Below the pieces are notes generated by a model. That model searched no databases. It was not told the DNA's origin and saw only the letters and a program-made list of their open reading frames with translations. This document shows, piece by piece, positions 25,701-33,902 of a stretch of DNA of 64,000 bases; within the stretch, counting starts at the first letter, position 1, and each line of letters begins with the position of its first letter. Origin of the DNA: Alkalimonas mucilaginosa (GTDB taxonomy: Bacteria; Pseudomonadota; Gammaproteobacteria; Enterobacterales; Alteromonadaceae). Location: NCBI RefSeq assembly GCF_036327005.1, contig NZ_JAUGZK010000001.1, forward strand, positions 124,001-188,000, written 5' to 3'. Position numbers and translations under genes: made by a program.

Positions 25701-25973
25701 GGTGTTGAGTGCAGGGTGGTCAACAAGGTGCTGGAAGGCCGGCCGCATATTCTGGATAGAATTAAAAACGGTGAGTACAGCTACATTGTCAATACTACCG
25801 AAGGCCGCCAGGCGATCGAAGACTCCAGAGTATTGCGTCGTGGTGCCTTGCAGCATAAAGCCAATTACACAACCACATTAAATGCTGCTTTTGCAACGTG
25901 TAAAGCCAGTGCTGCCAGTGCCTTTGAGCGGGTAGCTTCGGTGCAGGAGCTGCATAAGAGAGTAAACGGATGA
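22752..25973 (+). CDS. carB: Carbamoyl-phosphate synthase large subunit
   Basis: Makes carbamoyl phosphate from ammonia, bicarbonate and two ATP, in complex with CarA. It is 1073 residues, the normal length, with two homologous ATP-grasp halves: the first from [21 protein letters not shown], the second from [21 protein letters not shown] near residue 560. A C-terminal MGS-like allosteric domain carries [21 protein letters not shown]. It follows carA by 32 bases and its stop overlaps greA (ATGA). Confidence 0.99.
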   Translation: [1073 protein letters not shown]

Positions 25974-26443
25974 AAATACCAATGACGGTTCAGGGCGCAG
26001 AAATGCTGCGTACTGAACTGAATGAACTGAAATCGGTGAAACGGCCGCAGATTATTCAAGCCATTGCCGATGCGCGTGAACATGGTGATTTGAAAGAGAA
26101 TGCTGAATACCATGCGGCCCGTGAAGCCCAAAGTTTCTGTGAAGGGCGTATCCAGGATATCGAAGGCAAGCTTGGCAATGCTCAGATTATTGATGTCAGT
26201 AGCATGCCAAACAATGGCAAGGTAATTTTTGGTGCCACCGTCACGATCTTAAACCTTGATACCGAGGAAGAAGTGAGCTATCGCATTGTAGGTGATGATG
26301 AAGCCGATATTAAAAAGAATCTTATCTCGGTCAATTCACCCATCGCCCGTGGCCTGATTGGCAAAGAACAGGACGATGTGGTCACCATCAACACACCTAA
26401 AGGCATGGTTGAGTTTGAAATTACCGATGTGCAGTACCTTTAA
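25970..26443 (+). CDS. greA: Transcription elongation factor GreA
   Basis: Rescues backtracked RNA polymerase by stimulating transcript cleavage. The 157 residues show the N-terminal coiled coil with the acidic tip (DAREHGDLKENAEYHAAREAQ) and the C-terminal FKBP-like domain (SVNSPIARGLIGKEQDDVV). The ATG overlaps the carB stop by four bases, so it is translationally coupled to carAB. A UUCG-capped terminator follows. Confidence 0.98.
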   Translation: MKIPMTVQGAEMLRTELNELKSVKRPQIIQAIADAREHGDLKENAEYHAAREAQSFCEGRIQDIEGKLGNAQIIDVSSMPNNGKVIFGATVTILNLDTEEEVSYRIVGDDEADIKKNLISVNSPIARGLIGKEQDDVVTINTPKGMVEFEITDVQYL

Positions 26444-26460
26444 TTGATCCTGCACAACTG

Positions 26461-26486
26461 AAAAGCGGCTTCGGCCGCTTTTTTTT
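26461..26486 (+). terminator. Intrinsic terminator of carAB-greA
   Basis: AAAAGCGGC (26461-26469), loop TTCG, GCCGCTTTT (26474-26482), continuing T-run to 26486. A textbook UUCG-tetraloop terminator 17 bases after greA. Confidence 0.95.
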
Positions 26487-26577
26487 GCACTTTGGTCGCA
26501 CGACGGCACAGGGTCAGACCTGATAGTGACTGCGTATCTATTACAGTAGTTGCATTACCAAGTGATGAGGTTGTTTG

Positions 26578-27003
26578 ATGCATTCAGGAAAAATCAAGTT
26601 TGAGTTGGTCAAAGAGAGCAATACCCTCTGGTTAACGGCCTGGGATACCTGGACTACTCGGACGGTCGAGGATTACATCAAGCAGTTGCGGGAGATGGTG
26701 GGCACTTTTGATGGGGCCCCATGGGCCATGATATTGGATGGTACCCGCTGGCAGGCTTGTCCGGCTAATGTTTTTGCAACCTTGCAAGACAACTCAAGCT
26801 GGTGCTTTCAACATCAGTTGAAGTTTGGGGTGGTGCTATTACCAGAGCATCCGTTGTTTCGCTGGCAATTTACCAAGGCAACCGATGTCCCCAAGCCTGC
26901 GGATTATCAGCGAGCTATTGTTGCTGACAAAGCGGAAGCCCGCGTTATCCTGACGCGAGCTGGTTTTCTTGAACAGGAAGAGTCTCAGGCTTTGGGCAGC
27001 TGA
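26578..27003 (+). CDS. Uncharacterised 141-residue protein
   Basis: I do not recognise this family. The ATG at 26578 follows GATGAGG at 7 bases. The protein is soluble-looking, tryptophan-rich (LWLTAWDTWTTRTVEDYI, APWAMILDGTRWQA), with no signal peptide or membrane segment. The alternation of strands and helices (ILDG, then FGVVLLPEHPLFRW) is reminiscent of a STAS/SpoIIAA-like fold, but that is only an impression. It follows the greA terminator, so it needs its own promoter, and its last 19 bases overlap the convergent yhbY gene. Confidence 0.75.
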   Translation: MHSGKIKFELVKESNTLWLTAWDTWTTRTVEDYIKQLREMVGTFDGAPWAMILDGTRWQACPANVFATLQDNSSWCFQHQLKFGVVLLPEHPLFRWQFTKATDVPKPADYQRAIVADKAEARVILTRAGFLEQEESQALGS

Positions 27004-27281
27004 ATTTTTGGCTCCTTTGCTGGCCGAAACAACACCAGAGTTTTGCCAATCACCTGAACTTTTTCTGCCTTGGTCTCACGGATAATGGCATCCATCACCA
27101 GTACTTTCTGCTCACGATCTTCGCCAGGAACTTTCACCTTCAGCAATTCGTGATGCTCTAATGCCTGGTCGATTTCTGCCAGCACACCCTCTGTCAAACC
27201 ATTGCTGCCAAGCAGTACAACAGGCTTGAGGTCGTGTGCCTTGGATTTTAAAAATTGTTTTTGCTTATTGCTTAGTGCCAT
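26985..27281 (-). CDS. yhbY: Ribosome assembly RNA-binding protein YhbY (CRM domain)
   Basis: Small RNA-binding protein of 98 residues associated with the pre-50S ribosomal particle. The CRM-domain core is visible as LKSKAHDLKPVVLLGSNGLT with the GxxG loop (GSNG), then ALEHHELLKVKV and a C-terminal IGKTLVLFRP. The ATG at 27281 gives the family length; longer in-frame starts are not supported. It is divergent from rlmE, another 50S-related gene, the conserved arrangement in gammaproteobacteria. Confidence 0.95.
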   Translation of the reverse strand: MALSNKQKQFLKSKAHDLKPVVLLGSNGLTEGVLAEIDQALEHHELLKVKVPGEDREQKVLVMDAIIRETKAEKVQVIGKTLVLFRPAKEPKIQLPKA

Positions 27282-27306
27282 CTTGATACGATTTCCACAA
27301 TTTAAT

Positions 27307-27335
27307 CTTGAATTCATGCTATTGTACCGCCATCT
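27307..27335 (+). promoter_or_regulatory. Sigma-32 (heat-shock) promoter of rlmE-ftsH
   Basis: CTTGAAT (27307-27313), 14-base spacer, CGCCATCT (27328-27335), one mismatch from the RpoH -10 core CCCCAT. Same -35 and same spacer length as the dnaK promoter in this window. It lies 30 bases before the rlmE ATG. Confidence 0.78.
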
Positions 27336-27364
27336 AAAGGTCATAGCCATTTCAGAGTAGTAAG

Positions 27365-27997
27365 ATGACGCGAAAAAAGCGCTCAGCCAGCTCAACCCGC
27401 TGGTTGAAAGAGCATTTTGATGATCATTTTGTGCAAAAAGCGCAGAAGCAGGGCTTACGTTCCCGGGCCGCTTTTAAACTGGAAGAAATCCAGCAGCAAG
27501 ACAGACTGATCAAACCCGGTATGACAGTGGTAGACTTAGGCTCCGCACCAGGCAGCTGGTCACAAATGGCAGCAAAATTAGTGCAGGGTTCGGGCCGGGT
27601 GATAGCTTGTGATATACTTCCGATGGATCCGTTACCTGGCGTATCATTTTTACAGGGTGACTTCCGTGAGGATGCTGTTCTACAAGCATTACTGAGCCGA
27701 ATCGAAGGTCGTAACGTAGATGTGGTATTATCGGATATGGCACCCAATATGAGTGGCAATCTGGCAACCGATCAGGCAAGGGCAATTTACCTGGTCGAAC
27801 TGGCGCTCGATATGTGTCATCAGGTATTGAAGCAAAATGGTAGTTTTGTGGTCAAAGTATTTCATGGTGAAGGTTTTGAAGACTATTTGAAAGCGGTCCG
27901 ACAAGCATTTACCACAGTAAAATCACGAAAGCCGGATTCCTCGCGCTCCCGCTCCCGTGAAGCCTACATAGTGGCAACAGGTTTCAAGTCGCAGTAG
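27365..27997 (+). CDS. rlmE: 23S rRNA (uridine-2552-2'-O)-methyltransferase RlmE (FtsJ/RrmJ)
   Basis: SAM-dependent methyltransferase that modifies U2552 in the 50S A-loop; a heat-shock protein in E. coli. It is 210 residues. The SAM-binding motif is VVDLGSAPGSWSQ, and the catalytic K-D-K-E residues fall in LRSRAAFKLEEI, LSDMAPNMSG and VVKVFHGEGFE. It is the first gene of the rlmE-ftsH unit behind a sigma-32-type promoter and divergent from yhbY. Confidence 0.98.
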   Translation: MTRKKRSASSTRWLKEHFDDHFVQKAQKQGLRSRAAFKLEEIQQQDRLIKPGMTVVDLGSAPGSWSQMAAKLVQGSGRVIACDILPMDPLPGVSFLQGDFREDAVLQALLSRIEGRNVDVVLSDMAPNMSGNLATDQARAIYLVELALDMCHQVLKQNGSFVVKVFHGEGFEDYLKAVRQAFTTVKSRKPDSSRSRSREAYIVATGFKSQ

Positions 27998-28037
27998 TGG
28001 CCTGATTTAATTTAACGGCAAGAAAGAGGTTACAACC

Positions 28038-29966
28038 TTGAGTGATATGGCTAAAAATCTTATCGTCTGGCTGGTGATCGCCGTCGTCTTGATGTCGATT
28101 TTCAATAGCTTTGGTCCTGGAGATAGTACCGAGCGTATGACCAGTTACGATCAGTTCCTAAAGCAGGTTGAGCAACGGCAAGTTCGTGAAGTTAAGATTG
28201 AGCGCTCTGGCGTTATCAGCGGTGTGAATCGCAATGGTGATCGTTTTGATACGGTGATCCCTGGCGGTTATGACAGCAAACTGATAGACGATCTTTACAA
28301 ACACGACGTCCGCATTGTTGGCACTCCACCGGAAGAAGGCAGTTTACTCGGCACCATTTTTATTTCCTGGTTCCCAATGCTGTTGTTAATTGGCGTCTGG
28401 ATATTCTTTATGCGCCAAATGCAAGGTGGTGGTGGTAAGGGTGCAATGTCTTTTGGTAAGAGCAAAGCCAAGTTGATGGGCGAAGATCAGATCAAAACCA
28501 CCTTCAAGGATGTGGCTGGTTGTGATGAAGCCAAAGAAGAAGTGACTGAGCTGGTGGATTACCTGCGCGATCCGTCCCGTTTCCAGAAGCTGGGTGGTAA
28601 AATCCCGACTGGTATTCTGATGGTGGGCCCGCCAGGAACTGGTAAAACCTTACTGGCTAAGGCGATTGCTGGTGAAGCCAAGGTTCCATTTTTCACCATT
28701 TCTGGTTCTGACTTTGTTGAAATGTTCGTTGGTGTTGGTGCCTCCCGTGTGCGGGATATGTTTGAACAGGCCAAGAAGGCAGCGCCTTGCATTATTTTCA
28801 TCGATGAAATTGATGCCGTCGGCCGTCAACGTGGTGCCGGCTTAGGCGGTGGTCATGATGAGCGTGAGCAGACCTTAAACCAGATGCTGGTTGAAATGGA
28901 TGGCTTTGATGGCAATGAAGGCATTATTGTGATTGCTGCCACCAACCGTCCAGATGTGTTAGACCCAGCCTTACTGCGTCCAGGCCGCTTTGATCGTCAG
29001 GTCGTTGTCGGCTTACCAGATGTAAAAGGGCGTGAGCAAATTCTGAAAGTGCATATGCGCAAAGTACCTCTGGGCGAAGATGTCGATGCTTCGGTCATTG
29101 CCCGTGGAACTCCTGGCTTCTCTGGTGCTGATCTGGCGAACCTGGTGAATGAAGCTGCTTTATTTGCTGCTCGTGGTAACCGCCGTACGGTATCGATGGA
29201 CGAGTTTGAAAAAGCCAAAGACAAAATCATGATGGGTGCAGAGCGTCGCTCCATGGTGATGACCGAAAAAGACAAAGAAATGACAGCTTACCATGAAGCT
29301 GGCCATGCCATTGTCGGTCGTCTGGTACCAGAGCATGATCCGGTGTACAAGGTCAGTATTATTCCGCGAGGCCGTGCGCTGGGTGTCACTATGTACTTAC
29401 CGGAGCGTGATCGGGTCAGCTACAGCAAACAGCAGTTGGAAAGCATGATCAGCTCCCTGTTTGGTGGGCGTATCGCCGAAGATGTGATTTACGGCTCTGA
29501 AATGGTGACCACAGGCGCATCGAACGACATCGAACGTGCCACTGATCTGGCGCGGAAAATGGTCACGCAATGGGGCTTCTCAGAGAAGCTGGGACCGTTG
29601 CTGTATGCTGATGAAGATGGGGAGGTTTTCCTAGGCCGCTCTGTCAGCAAGAACAAGCATATGTCTGAAGAAACGGTAAAAACCATTGATGCTGAAATTC
29701 GCAGCTTCATCGATCGCAATTATGAGCGTGCATTGAATCTGATTAAAGACAATATGGATATTCTGCATTCGATGAAAGATGCGCTCATGAAGTACGAAAC
29801 CATTGATGCCCGTCAGATTGATGATTTGATGGAGCGTCGGCCAGTACGTGACCCGGAAAACTGGGAGCCACGAGATAAAGGCGGTAAAGGCAGCTCCAGC
29901 GATGATTCAGATGCGGAAGAGGCAGTTGGCCCGAGCGCTGAACCATCTGAGGGTAAGCTGCACTGA
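28038..29966 (+). CDS. ftsH: ATP-dependent zinc metalloprotease FtsH
   Basis: Membrane-bound AAA+ protease that degrades misfolded membrane proteins and regulators such as sigma-32 and LpxC. It is 642 residues: transmembrane segments near 8-25 and 100-120 flank a periplasmic domain. Walker A is GPPGTGKT (about 197-204), Walker B IIFIDEID, the second region of homology ATNRPDVLDPALLRPGRFDR, and the zinc site HEAGH (419-423). The TTG at 28038 is taken as start because AGAGG lies 8 bases upstream and MSDMAKNLI is a common FtsH start; an ATG nine bases later is too far from it. A terminator follows. Confidence 0.98.
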   Translation: MSDMAKNLIVWLVIAVVLMSIFNSFGPGDSTERMTSYDQFLKQVEQRQVREVKIERSGVISGVNRNGDRFDTVIPGGYDSKLIDDLYKHDVRIVGTPPEEGSLLGTIFISWFPMLLLIGVWIFFMRQMQGGGGKGAMSFGKSKAKLMGEDQIKTTFKDVAGCDEAKEEVTELVDYLRDPSRFQKLGGKIPTGILMVGPPGTGKTLLAKAIAGEAKVPFFTISGSDFVEMFVGVGASRVRDMFEQAKKAAPCIIFIDEIDAVGRQRGAGLGGGHDEREQTLNQMLVEMDGFDGNEGIIVIAATNRPDVLDPALLRPGRFDRQVVVGLPDVKGREQILKVHMRKVPLGEDVDASVIARGTPGFSGADLANLVNEAALFAARGNRRTVSMDEFEKAKDKIMMGAERRSMVMTEKDKEMTAYHEAGHAIVGRLVPEHDPVYKVSIIPRGRALGVTMYLPERDRVSYSKQQLESMISSLFGGRIAEDVIYGSEMVTTGASNDIERATDLARKMVTQWGFSEKLGPLLYADEDGEVFLGRSVSKNKHMSEETVKTIDAEIRSFIDRNYERALNLIKDNMDILHSMKDALMKYETIDARQIDDLMERRPVRDPENWEPRDKGGKGSSSDDSDAEEAVGPSAEPSEGKLH

Positions 29967-29981
29967 TAGTTCAATGATTGA

Positions 29982-30007
29982 AAAAACCCGGCTTGCCGGG
30001 TTTTTTT
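29982..30007 (+). terminator. Intrinsic terminator after ftsH
   Basis: CCGGC (29989-29993) / GCCGG (29996-30000) extended by six A residues pairing with the following T-run. Located 16 bases after ftsH, so folP-glmM must have another promoter or depend on read-through. Confidence 0.85.
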
Positions 30008-30033
30008 CTGGCTGATTAACCTGAGACTTTGCC

Positions 30034-30873
30034 ATGCAATTAATTTTACCCCGTCAGCGTAAGCTCGATTTATCGCATCCCAAAGTGATGGGTATTTTAA
30101 ATGTCACCCCAGATTCTTTTTCCGATGGTGGCCATTTTGAACGGCTGGATAACGCGCTGTACCAAGCCGAGCAAATGCTGCAACAAGGGGCCGTGATTCT
30201 GGATATTGGTGGTGAATCCACCCGGCCAGGCTCGGAGCCCGTGTCGTTGCAACTGGAGCTGGATCGAGTGCTGCCAGTTATTGAGGGGATCCGCAGCCGT
30301 TTTGATTGTGTGATATCCATTGATACCAGCAAAGCCAGCGTCATGTCAGCTGCGGTTCAGGCTGGTGCCGATATGATTAATGATGTTTATGCGCTACGGG
30401 GTGACGGTGCCTTAGCGGCAGCGGCGGCAACTGGAGTACCGGTTTGCTTGATGCATATGTTGGGACAACCAAAAACGATGCAGCAGCAGCCTGCCTACCA
30501 GGATGTGACAGCTGATGTACTGGATTTCATGCAACAGCGGATAGCAAGCTGCGTAGCGGCTGGCATAGCACGTCAGCAACTGCTGCTGGACCCTGGCTTT
30601 GGTTTTGGTAAAACACTGGCACAAAATTATCAATTGCTGCAACAACTGGAGCAATGGCAGGCATTGCAATTGCCTGTATTGGTGGGGATGTCACGCAAGT
30701 CCATGATTGGTCATTTGTTGGATCAACCAGTAGCTGAGCGATTGGCAGGTAGTCTGGCCTGTGCCACAATAGCCGCCATGAAAGGAGCCCAGATAATCCG
30801 GGTGCATGACGTCAAAGCAACCGTGGACGCATTGGCTGTGGTCAATGCCACCCTGCATGGAGTAGAACAATGA
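30034..30873 (+). CDS. folP: Dihydropteroate synthase
   Basis: Condenses 6-hydroxymethyl-dihydropterin pyrophosphate with p-aminobenzoate in folate synthesis; the sulfonamide target. It is 279 residues. Signature sequences are MGILNVTPDSFSDGG, GGESTRPGSEPV, VISIDTSKA and LLDPGFGFGKT. It overlaps glmM by four bases (ATGA), as in E. coli. Confidence 0.98.
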   Translation: MQLILPRQRKLDLSHPKVMGILNVTPDSFSDGGHFERLDNALYQAEQMLQQGAVILDIGGESTRPGSEPVSLQLELDRVLPVIEGIRSRFDCVISIDTSKASVMSAAVQAGADMINDVYALRGDGALAAAAATGVPVCLMHMLGQPKTMQQQPAYQDVTADVLDFMQQRIASCVAAGIARQQLLLDPGFGFGKTLAQNYQLLQQLEQWQALQLPVLVGMSRKSMIGHLLDQPVAERLAGSLACATIAAMKGAQIIRVHDVKATVDALAVVNATLHGVEQ

Positions 30874-32204
30874 GCAGAAAATATTTTGGTACCGATGGTG
30901 TTCGCGGCAAAGTCGGGGATTTCCCTATCACCCCGGAATTTGCAATGAAGCTTGGTTGGGCCGCTGGCCGGGTGCTATCGAAAAGCGGTACCCGCAAAGT
31001 ATTGATCGGTAAAGATACCCGTATTTCCGGTTATCTGTTGGAAACGGCACTGGAGGCAGGTTTGGTAGCTGCCGGTATTGATGTTCGCTTACTTGGTCCA
31101 ATGCCAACTCCTGCTGTAGCTTATTTAACCCGAACCTTCCGGGCTGAAGCTGGCATAGTGATCAGCGCGTCACACAACCCCTATTATGACAATGGCATTA
31201 AGTTTTTCTCTGCCGATGGTACCAAATTACCGGATGAGGTAGAACTGGCCATTGAAAATGAGCTTGAGCAACCGATGGTGTGTGTGTCGTCTGAACAGCT
31301 TGGTAAAGCTGTGCGGGTGGATGACGCCGCTGGCCGCTATATCGAATTTTGCAAGAGTCATCTGCCCAACCATATGTCGTTGAAAGGTTTTCGTTTGGTG
31401 CTCGATTGCGCGCATGGCGCCACCTACCATATCGCACCCAATGTGTTTCGGGAGCTGGGGGCGGAGGTCACTGTCATTGGTGCCAGCCCGGATGGTTTGA
31501 ACATCAACGCAGATTGTGGAGCAACTCATACTTTGCCGTTGCAGGAAAAGGTGGTTGAGCTAAAGGCTGATCTGGGTATCGCTTACGATGGCGATGGGGA
31601 TCGGGTTATGATGGTGGATCAGCATGGTCGTGTGATTGATGGCGATGAGATTGTGTACATTATTGCCCGTGCCGCCCAACGCCAGAATCGTCTGCATGGG
31701 GGGGTGGTCGGCACCCTGATGAGCAATATGGGCCTTGAACTGGCCTTGGCAGAGTTGGGTATTCCATTCTTACGCAGCAAGGTCGGCGACCGTTATGTGA
31801 TGGAGTTGCTGCGCGAGCACGATTGGCGTATTGGCGGAGAGAATTCTGGCCATGTGTTGAATCTCGATCATACCTGTACCGGAGATGGCATTATTGCGTC
31901 CTTGCAGGTGCTGACAGCCATGATCCAGGAGCGGCAGAGCTTAGCTGAGATCAGTCAGGGCATGACAAAACTGCCCCAAGTCCTGGTTAATGTGAAGTTT
32001 GAAAAGGGGACTGCCCCGTTGGAAAAACAAAACGTTAAGCAAGCTATCCTCGATGTAGAGGCTAAGCTTGGCAGCAAAGGCCGGGTGCTGATTCGTAAGT
32101 CTGGTACTGAGCCTTTAATCCGGGTGATGGTGGAGGGGGAAGTGTTAACCGAGGTTGAACTCTATGCCCGAACCATCGCCGATGCAGTAAAAATAGCCAG
32201 TTAA
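30870..32204 (+). CDS. glmM: Phosphoglucosamine mutase
   Basis: Converts glucosamine 6-phosphate to glucosamine 1-phosphate for peptidoglycan and LPS precursors. It is 444 residues. The phosphoserine loop is ISASHNPYYDNGIKFFS (active Ser near residue 102), the metal loop DGDGDRV, the sugar-binding GGENSGH and the phosphate-binding RKSGTEPLIRVM. Translation is coupled to folP through the ATGA overlap. Confidence 0.98.
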   Translation: MSRKYFGTDGVRGKVGDFPITPEFAMKLGWAAGRVLSKSGTRKVLIGKDTRISGYLLETALEAGLVAAGIDVRLLGPMPTPAVAYLTRTFRAEAGIVISASHNPYYDNGIKFFSADGTKLPDEVELAIENELEQPMVCVSSEQLGKAVRVDDAAGRYIEFCKSHLPNHMSLKGFRLVLDCAHGATYHIAPNVFRELGAEVTVIGASPDGLNINADCGATHTLPLQEKVVELKADLGIAYDGDGDRVMMVDQHGRVIDGDEIVYIIARAAQRQNRLHGGVVGTLMSNMGLELALAELGIPFLRSKVGDRYVMELLREHDWRIGGENSGHVLNLDHTCTGDGIIASLQVLTAMIQERQSLAEISQGMTKLPQVLVNVKFEKGTAPLEKQNVKQAILDVEAKLGSKGRVLIRKSGTEPLIRVMVEGEVLTEVELYARTIADAVKIAS

Positions 32205-32237
32205 AGCGGCAAATTCGACAGGAAACTTGAGATAGCA

Positions 32238-32263
32238 GCGGGCATTGGGTACTATCTGCCCGC
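32238..32263 (+). other. Hairpin in the glmM-tpiA gap
   Basis: GCGGGCA (32238-32244) / TGCCCGC (32257-32263), 12-base loop, no T-run. It may stabilise or modulate the downstream message; not a clear terminator. Confidence 0.4.
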
Positions 32264-32283
32264 AGCAATTACAAGGAACAGGC

Positions 32284-33027
32284 ATGACACACCGTAAGCC
32301 ACTGGTCGCCGCCAATTGGAAAATGAATGGCAGTCAAGCTCTGCTAGCAGAGATCACTGCGCTATTGGCATCCACCAACTGGTCCAAAATAGATGTATTG
32401 CTCTGTCCTCCAGCGACTTTATTGCCAGGGCTAGCTGCTACTGGGCAGTGTCTGATCGGAGCCCAAAATATTAGCCAGTTTTCATCCGGCGCTTATACCG
32501 GAGAGCTGAGTGCTTCCCTGCTTATGGAGGCCGGTGCCCAATACGTATTGATAGGCCACTCCGAGCGCCGTACGCTATTTGGTGAAAGTGATGAGCTGCT
32601 GGCTGCTAAGATGCAAGCTGCCATTGGCCATGGTTTAACTCCAGTGTTTTGTATTGGTGAAAACCTGCAGCAGCGTCAGCAAGAAAAAACCGAGCAAGTG
32701 CTTGCGAAACAACTGGCTGCAGTGTATGCTGCGCATCCCGAATTCATCGCCAAATCGGTGATTGCCTATGAGCCGGTTTGGGCTATAGGTACGGGCGAGG
32801 CAGCAAGCCCAGAGCAGGCGCAGCAGGCACACGCCAGTATCCGTCAGCAGCTAGCGACTTATGATGCCAAAGCGGCAGCGGCTGTCCGCATTTTGTATGG
32901 TGGCAGCGTTAACGGTAAAAATGCTGCAGAGCTGTTTGCTCAGCAAGACATTGATGGCGGTTTGGTCGGTGGTGCCAGCCTGAATGCTGAAGAATTTTTC
33001 CAGATTTGCCAAAGCGCAAAAGGTTAA
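32284..33027 (+). CDS. tpiA: Triosephosphate isomerase
   Basis: Interconverts dihydroxyacetone phosphate and glyceraldehyde 3-phosphate. It is 247 residues with all catalytic motifs: ANWKMNG (Lys), IGHSERR (His) and AYEPVWAIGTG (Glu), plus the phosphate-binding YGGSVNGKNA. ATG at 32284 follows AAGGAACAGGC. Its place between glmM and secG is typical of Alteromonadales and many other bacteria but not of E. coli, where tpiA lies elsewhere. Confidence 0.98.
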   Translation: MTHRKPLVAANWKMNGSQALLAEITALLASTNWSKIDVLLCPPATLLPGLAATGQCLIGAQNISQFSSGAYTGELSASLLMEAGAQYVLIGHSERRTLFGESDELLAAKMQAAIGHGLTPVFCIGENLQQRQQEKTEQVLAKQLAAVYAAHPEFIAKSVIAYEPVWAIGTGEAASPEQAQQAHASIRQQLATYDAKAAAAVRILYGGSVNGKNAAELFAQQDIDGGLVGGASLNAEEFFQICQSAKG

Positions 33028-33032
33028 CGAAT

Positions 33033-33359
33033 ATGTTTGAAGTCTTTATGGTGTTGTATTTGTTGGTGGCATTGTCGTTGATCGGCTTGATCCTGATCCA
33101 GCATGGCAAAGGCGCTGATATGGGCGCAGCCTTTGGTGCAGGCGCTTCTTCTACGGTGTTTGGTTCTGCTGGTAAAGGCAATTTCCTAACCAAAATGACT
33201 ACTATTTTAGCTGTTGTTTTCTTCGTTCTCAGTATTGTGTTGGGTCGTTATACCGCAGGCCAAAGCAGTCAGGTTGATGCATGGCAAGACCTGTCCATTC
33301 CTATGAGCGATTCTGCACCACAGCGTCCTGCTGAAAGCGACATTCCAGTAGGAAATTAA
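33033..33359 (+). CDS. secG: Preprotein translocase subunit SecG
   Basis: Small inner-membrane subunit of the SecYEG channel, 108 residues. Two transmembrane helices (about 3-20 and 52-71) flank the conserved loop IQHGKGADMGAAFGAGASSTVFGSAG. The start at 33033 gives the family N-terminus (MFEVFMVLYLLVA). It follows tpiA by five bases and precedes tRNA-Leu, the same secG-leuU order as E. coli. Confidence 0.97.
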   Translation: MFEVFMVLYLLVALSLIGLILIQHGKGADMGAAFGAGASSTVFGSAGKGNFLTKMTTILAVVFFVLSIVLGRYTAGQSSQVDAWQDLSIPMSDSAPQRPAESDIPVGN

Positions 33360-33372
33360 TACAGTTTTTTCT

Positions 33373-33457
33373 GCCGAGGTGGTGAAATTGGTAGACACGC
33401 TATCTTGAGGGGGTAGTGTCTTCGGACGTGCGGGTTCAAGTCCCGCTCTCGGCACCA
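33373..33457 (+). tRNA. leuU: tRNA-Leu (anticodon GAG)
   Basis: Acceptor GCCGAGG pairs with TCTCGGC with one G-T pair; anticodon stem CTATC/GGTAG holds loop TTGAGGG with anticodon GAG. A long variable arm (GTGTCTTCGGACGT) marks a class II tRNA, and CCA is encoded. E. coli has tRNA-Leu(GAG) in the same place after secG. Confidence 0.97.
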
Positions 33458-33541
33458 AACAACATCAGCAAGCGCTGGCTTAAATAGGCGAAGCTCTTGC
33501 GATACTAACCTCACAGCGATATAATAGCTGCCAATTACGGA

Positions 33542-33618
<77 letters not shown>

Positions 33619-33649
33619 AATTTGTTGTGTGCATGGTTATTAAGAAAGC

Positions 33650-33708
33650 GCCCTCGGGCTCCTCTTTATAACCACGGGGCGAAGGTCTCAATCCGGCTCC
33701 CGCAACCA
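33650..33708 (+). pseudogene. Decayed copy of the initiator tRNA gene
   Basis: Segments CTCGGGCTC, ATAACC, CGAAGGTC and the 3' end through CCA match the adjacent tRNA-fMet, but extra bases split the anticodon region and the T-arm has lost bases. A perfect 23-base direct repeat links the two genes (33601-33623 and 33691-33713), exactly 90 bases apart. The 5' third has no similarity. It cannot fold as a normal tRNA. Confidence 0.7.
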
Positions 33709-33854
33709 AATTTAGTCAATTTAAAATTTGTATTAATTTTAAATTTGACCAATTCACAGTCACCGAACTGTGGAGCGATCGTCAGTAGTGATGCTCGCCA
33801 CGATTAATTCAGCATTGATTTTGGCGATAAATCAGTGCTTACGGATAGTAAATT

Positions 33855-33879
33855 CGCCCCGCTTGTTCGGGGCGTTTTT
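33855..33879 (+). terminator. First of two terminators before rimP
   Basis: CGCCCCG (33855-33861) / CGGGGCG (33868-33874), six-base loop, then TTTTT. The sequence between the tRNA remnant and this point is AT-rich and shows no gene. Confidence 0.85.
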
Positions 33880-33902
33880 ATATCTGCAAACTGAGTTTGT
33901 GG

